Shown here one piece after another: positions 63,934-64,000 of a stretch of 64,000 nt of DNA. The DNA lies in contig CABPYL010000004.1 in assembly GCA_902461565.1 (NCBI GenBank), positions 33,101 to 97,100 on the forward strand. Reading direction: 5' to 3'. The stretch is from an uncultured Porphyromonadaceae bacterium. Its GTDB lineage: Bacteria; Bacteroidota; Bacteroidia; Bacteroidales; Muribaculaceae. Under the pieces are notes generated by a model that saw only the letters and a program-made list of their open reading frames with translations, had not been told where the DNA came from and did not search any database. A program made the translations under genes and the position numbers. How positions within the stretch are numbered: the first letter of the stretch is position 1; every line of letters starts with the position of its first letter.

Positions 63934-64000
63934 ATGAACGTAAAAATGAATATACCTTTTTCGCCGCCGGATATGTCGGAGGCAGAAGTTCAGGAAGTTG
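63934..64000 (+). CDS. DegT/DnrJ/EryC1-type aminotransferase, N-terminal fragment
   Basis: Only about 22 codons lie in the window. After ATG 63934 (or 63946) the frame reads NIPFSPPDMSEAEVQEV, the usual opening of PLP-dependent sugar aminotransferases. These make amino sugars for surface polysaccharides, fitting the locus. The gene continues past the right edge. Confidence 0.7.
   Translation, partial: MNVKMNIPFSPPDMSEAEVQEV

Overview
The window looks like a Bacteroidales chromosome, most likely a gut Muribaculaceae-type genome. This is inferred from SusC/SusD-type genes, a hybrid two-component regulator, TAnnTTTG promoter elements, Por/T9SS-like C-terminal tails and a capsule locus headed by a NusG-like gene. 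No rRNA, tRNA, CRISPR array or insertion sequence was seen.

Bases 1-45969 are one large polysaccharide utilization locus (PUL). On the minus strand lies an operon of an IPT/TIG-propeller lipoprotein, a SusC-type TonB-dependent transporter and a SusD-type lipoprotein (SusD runs off the left edge). Next come a plus-strand GH43-like lipoprotein whose catalytic residues all appear lost, a minus-strand hybrid two-component system (HTCS) regulator, and a large secreted duplicated protein. A nine-gene plus-strand operon (14668-34657) encodes GH127, a DUF4965-family/GH2 fusion, GH76, a second DUF4965-family protein, GH92, an acyltransferase, a GH32-GH115 fusion, a ROK sugar kinase and mannose-6-phosphate isomerase. 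After a hairpin terminator there are two minus-strand genes (a small tailed secreted protein and a GxGYxYP protein). A three-gene plus-strand operon follows (GH78-GH43 fusion, GH38, aldose epimerase), closed by a strong terminator. The enzymes point to a complex glycan rich in alpha-mannose, with L-arabinose, rhamnose, glucuronic acid and possibly fructose and galactose. ManA and the ROK kinase feed mannose into fructose-6-phosphate.

Five PUL promoters share one architecture: a pair of TTGAAC-like half-sites 21 bp apart, then 32-33 nt, then a TAnnTTTG-like -7 element. The HTCS promoter has the near half-site only. This is a plausible HTCS regulon signature.

Bases 46100-48930 hold an AT-rich orphan gene: a large SF1 helicase with an N-terminal RNxxxH (HEPN-like) motif, a candidate defence gene. 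Bases 49199-51474 carry a UDP-glucose dehydrogenase and a thioredoxin-like lipoprotein.

From 51498 to the right edge is a capsule/surface polysaccharide locus. It starts with a good -33/-7 promoter, a leader of about 180 nt, and a gene fusing a catalytically dead tyrosine-recombinase-like domain to a NusG/UpxY-like NGN-KOW domain. Then come a UDP-HexNAc dehydrogenase, Wzx flippase, hexapeptide acyltransferase, Wzy polymerase, three glycosyltransferases, LicD, a TagD-Gfo/Idh fusion, an SDR reductase, and the first codons of a DegT/DnrJ aminotransferase. LicD, TagD and the SDR suggest a polyol-phosphate (glycerol-phosphate-like) decoration.
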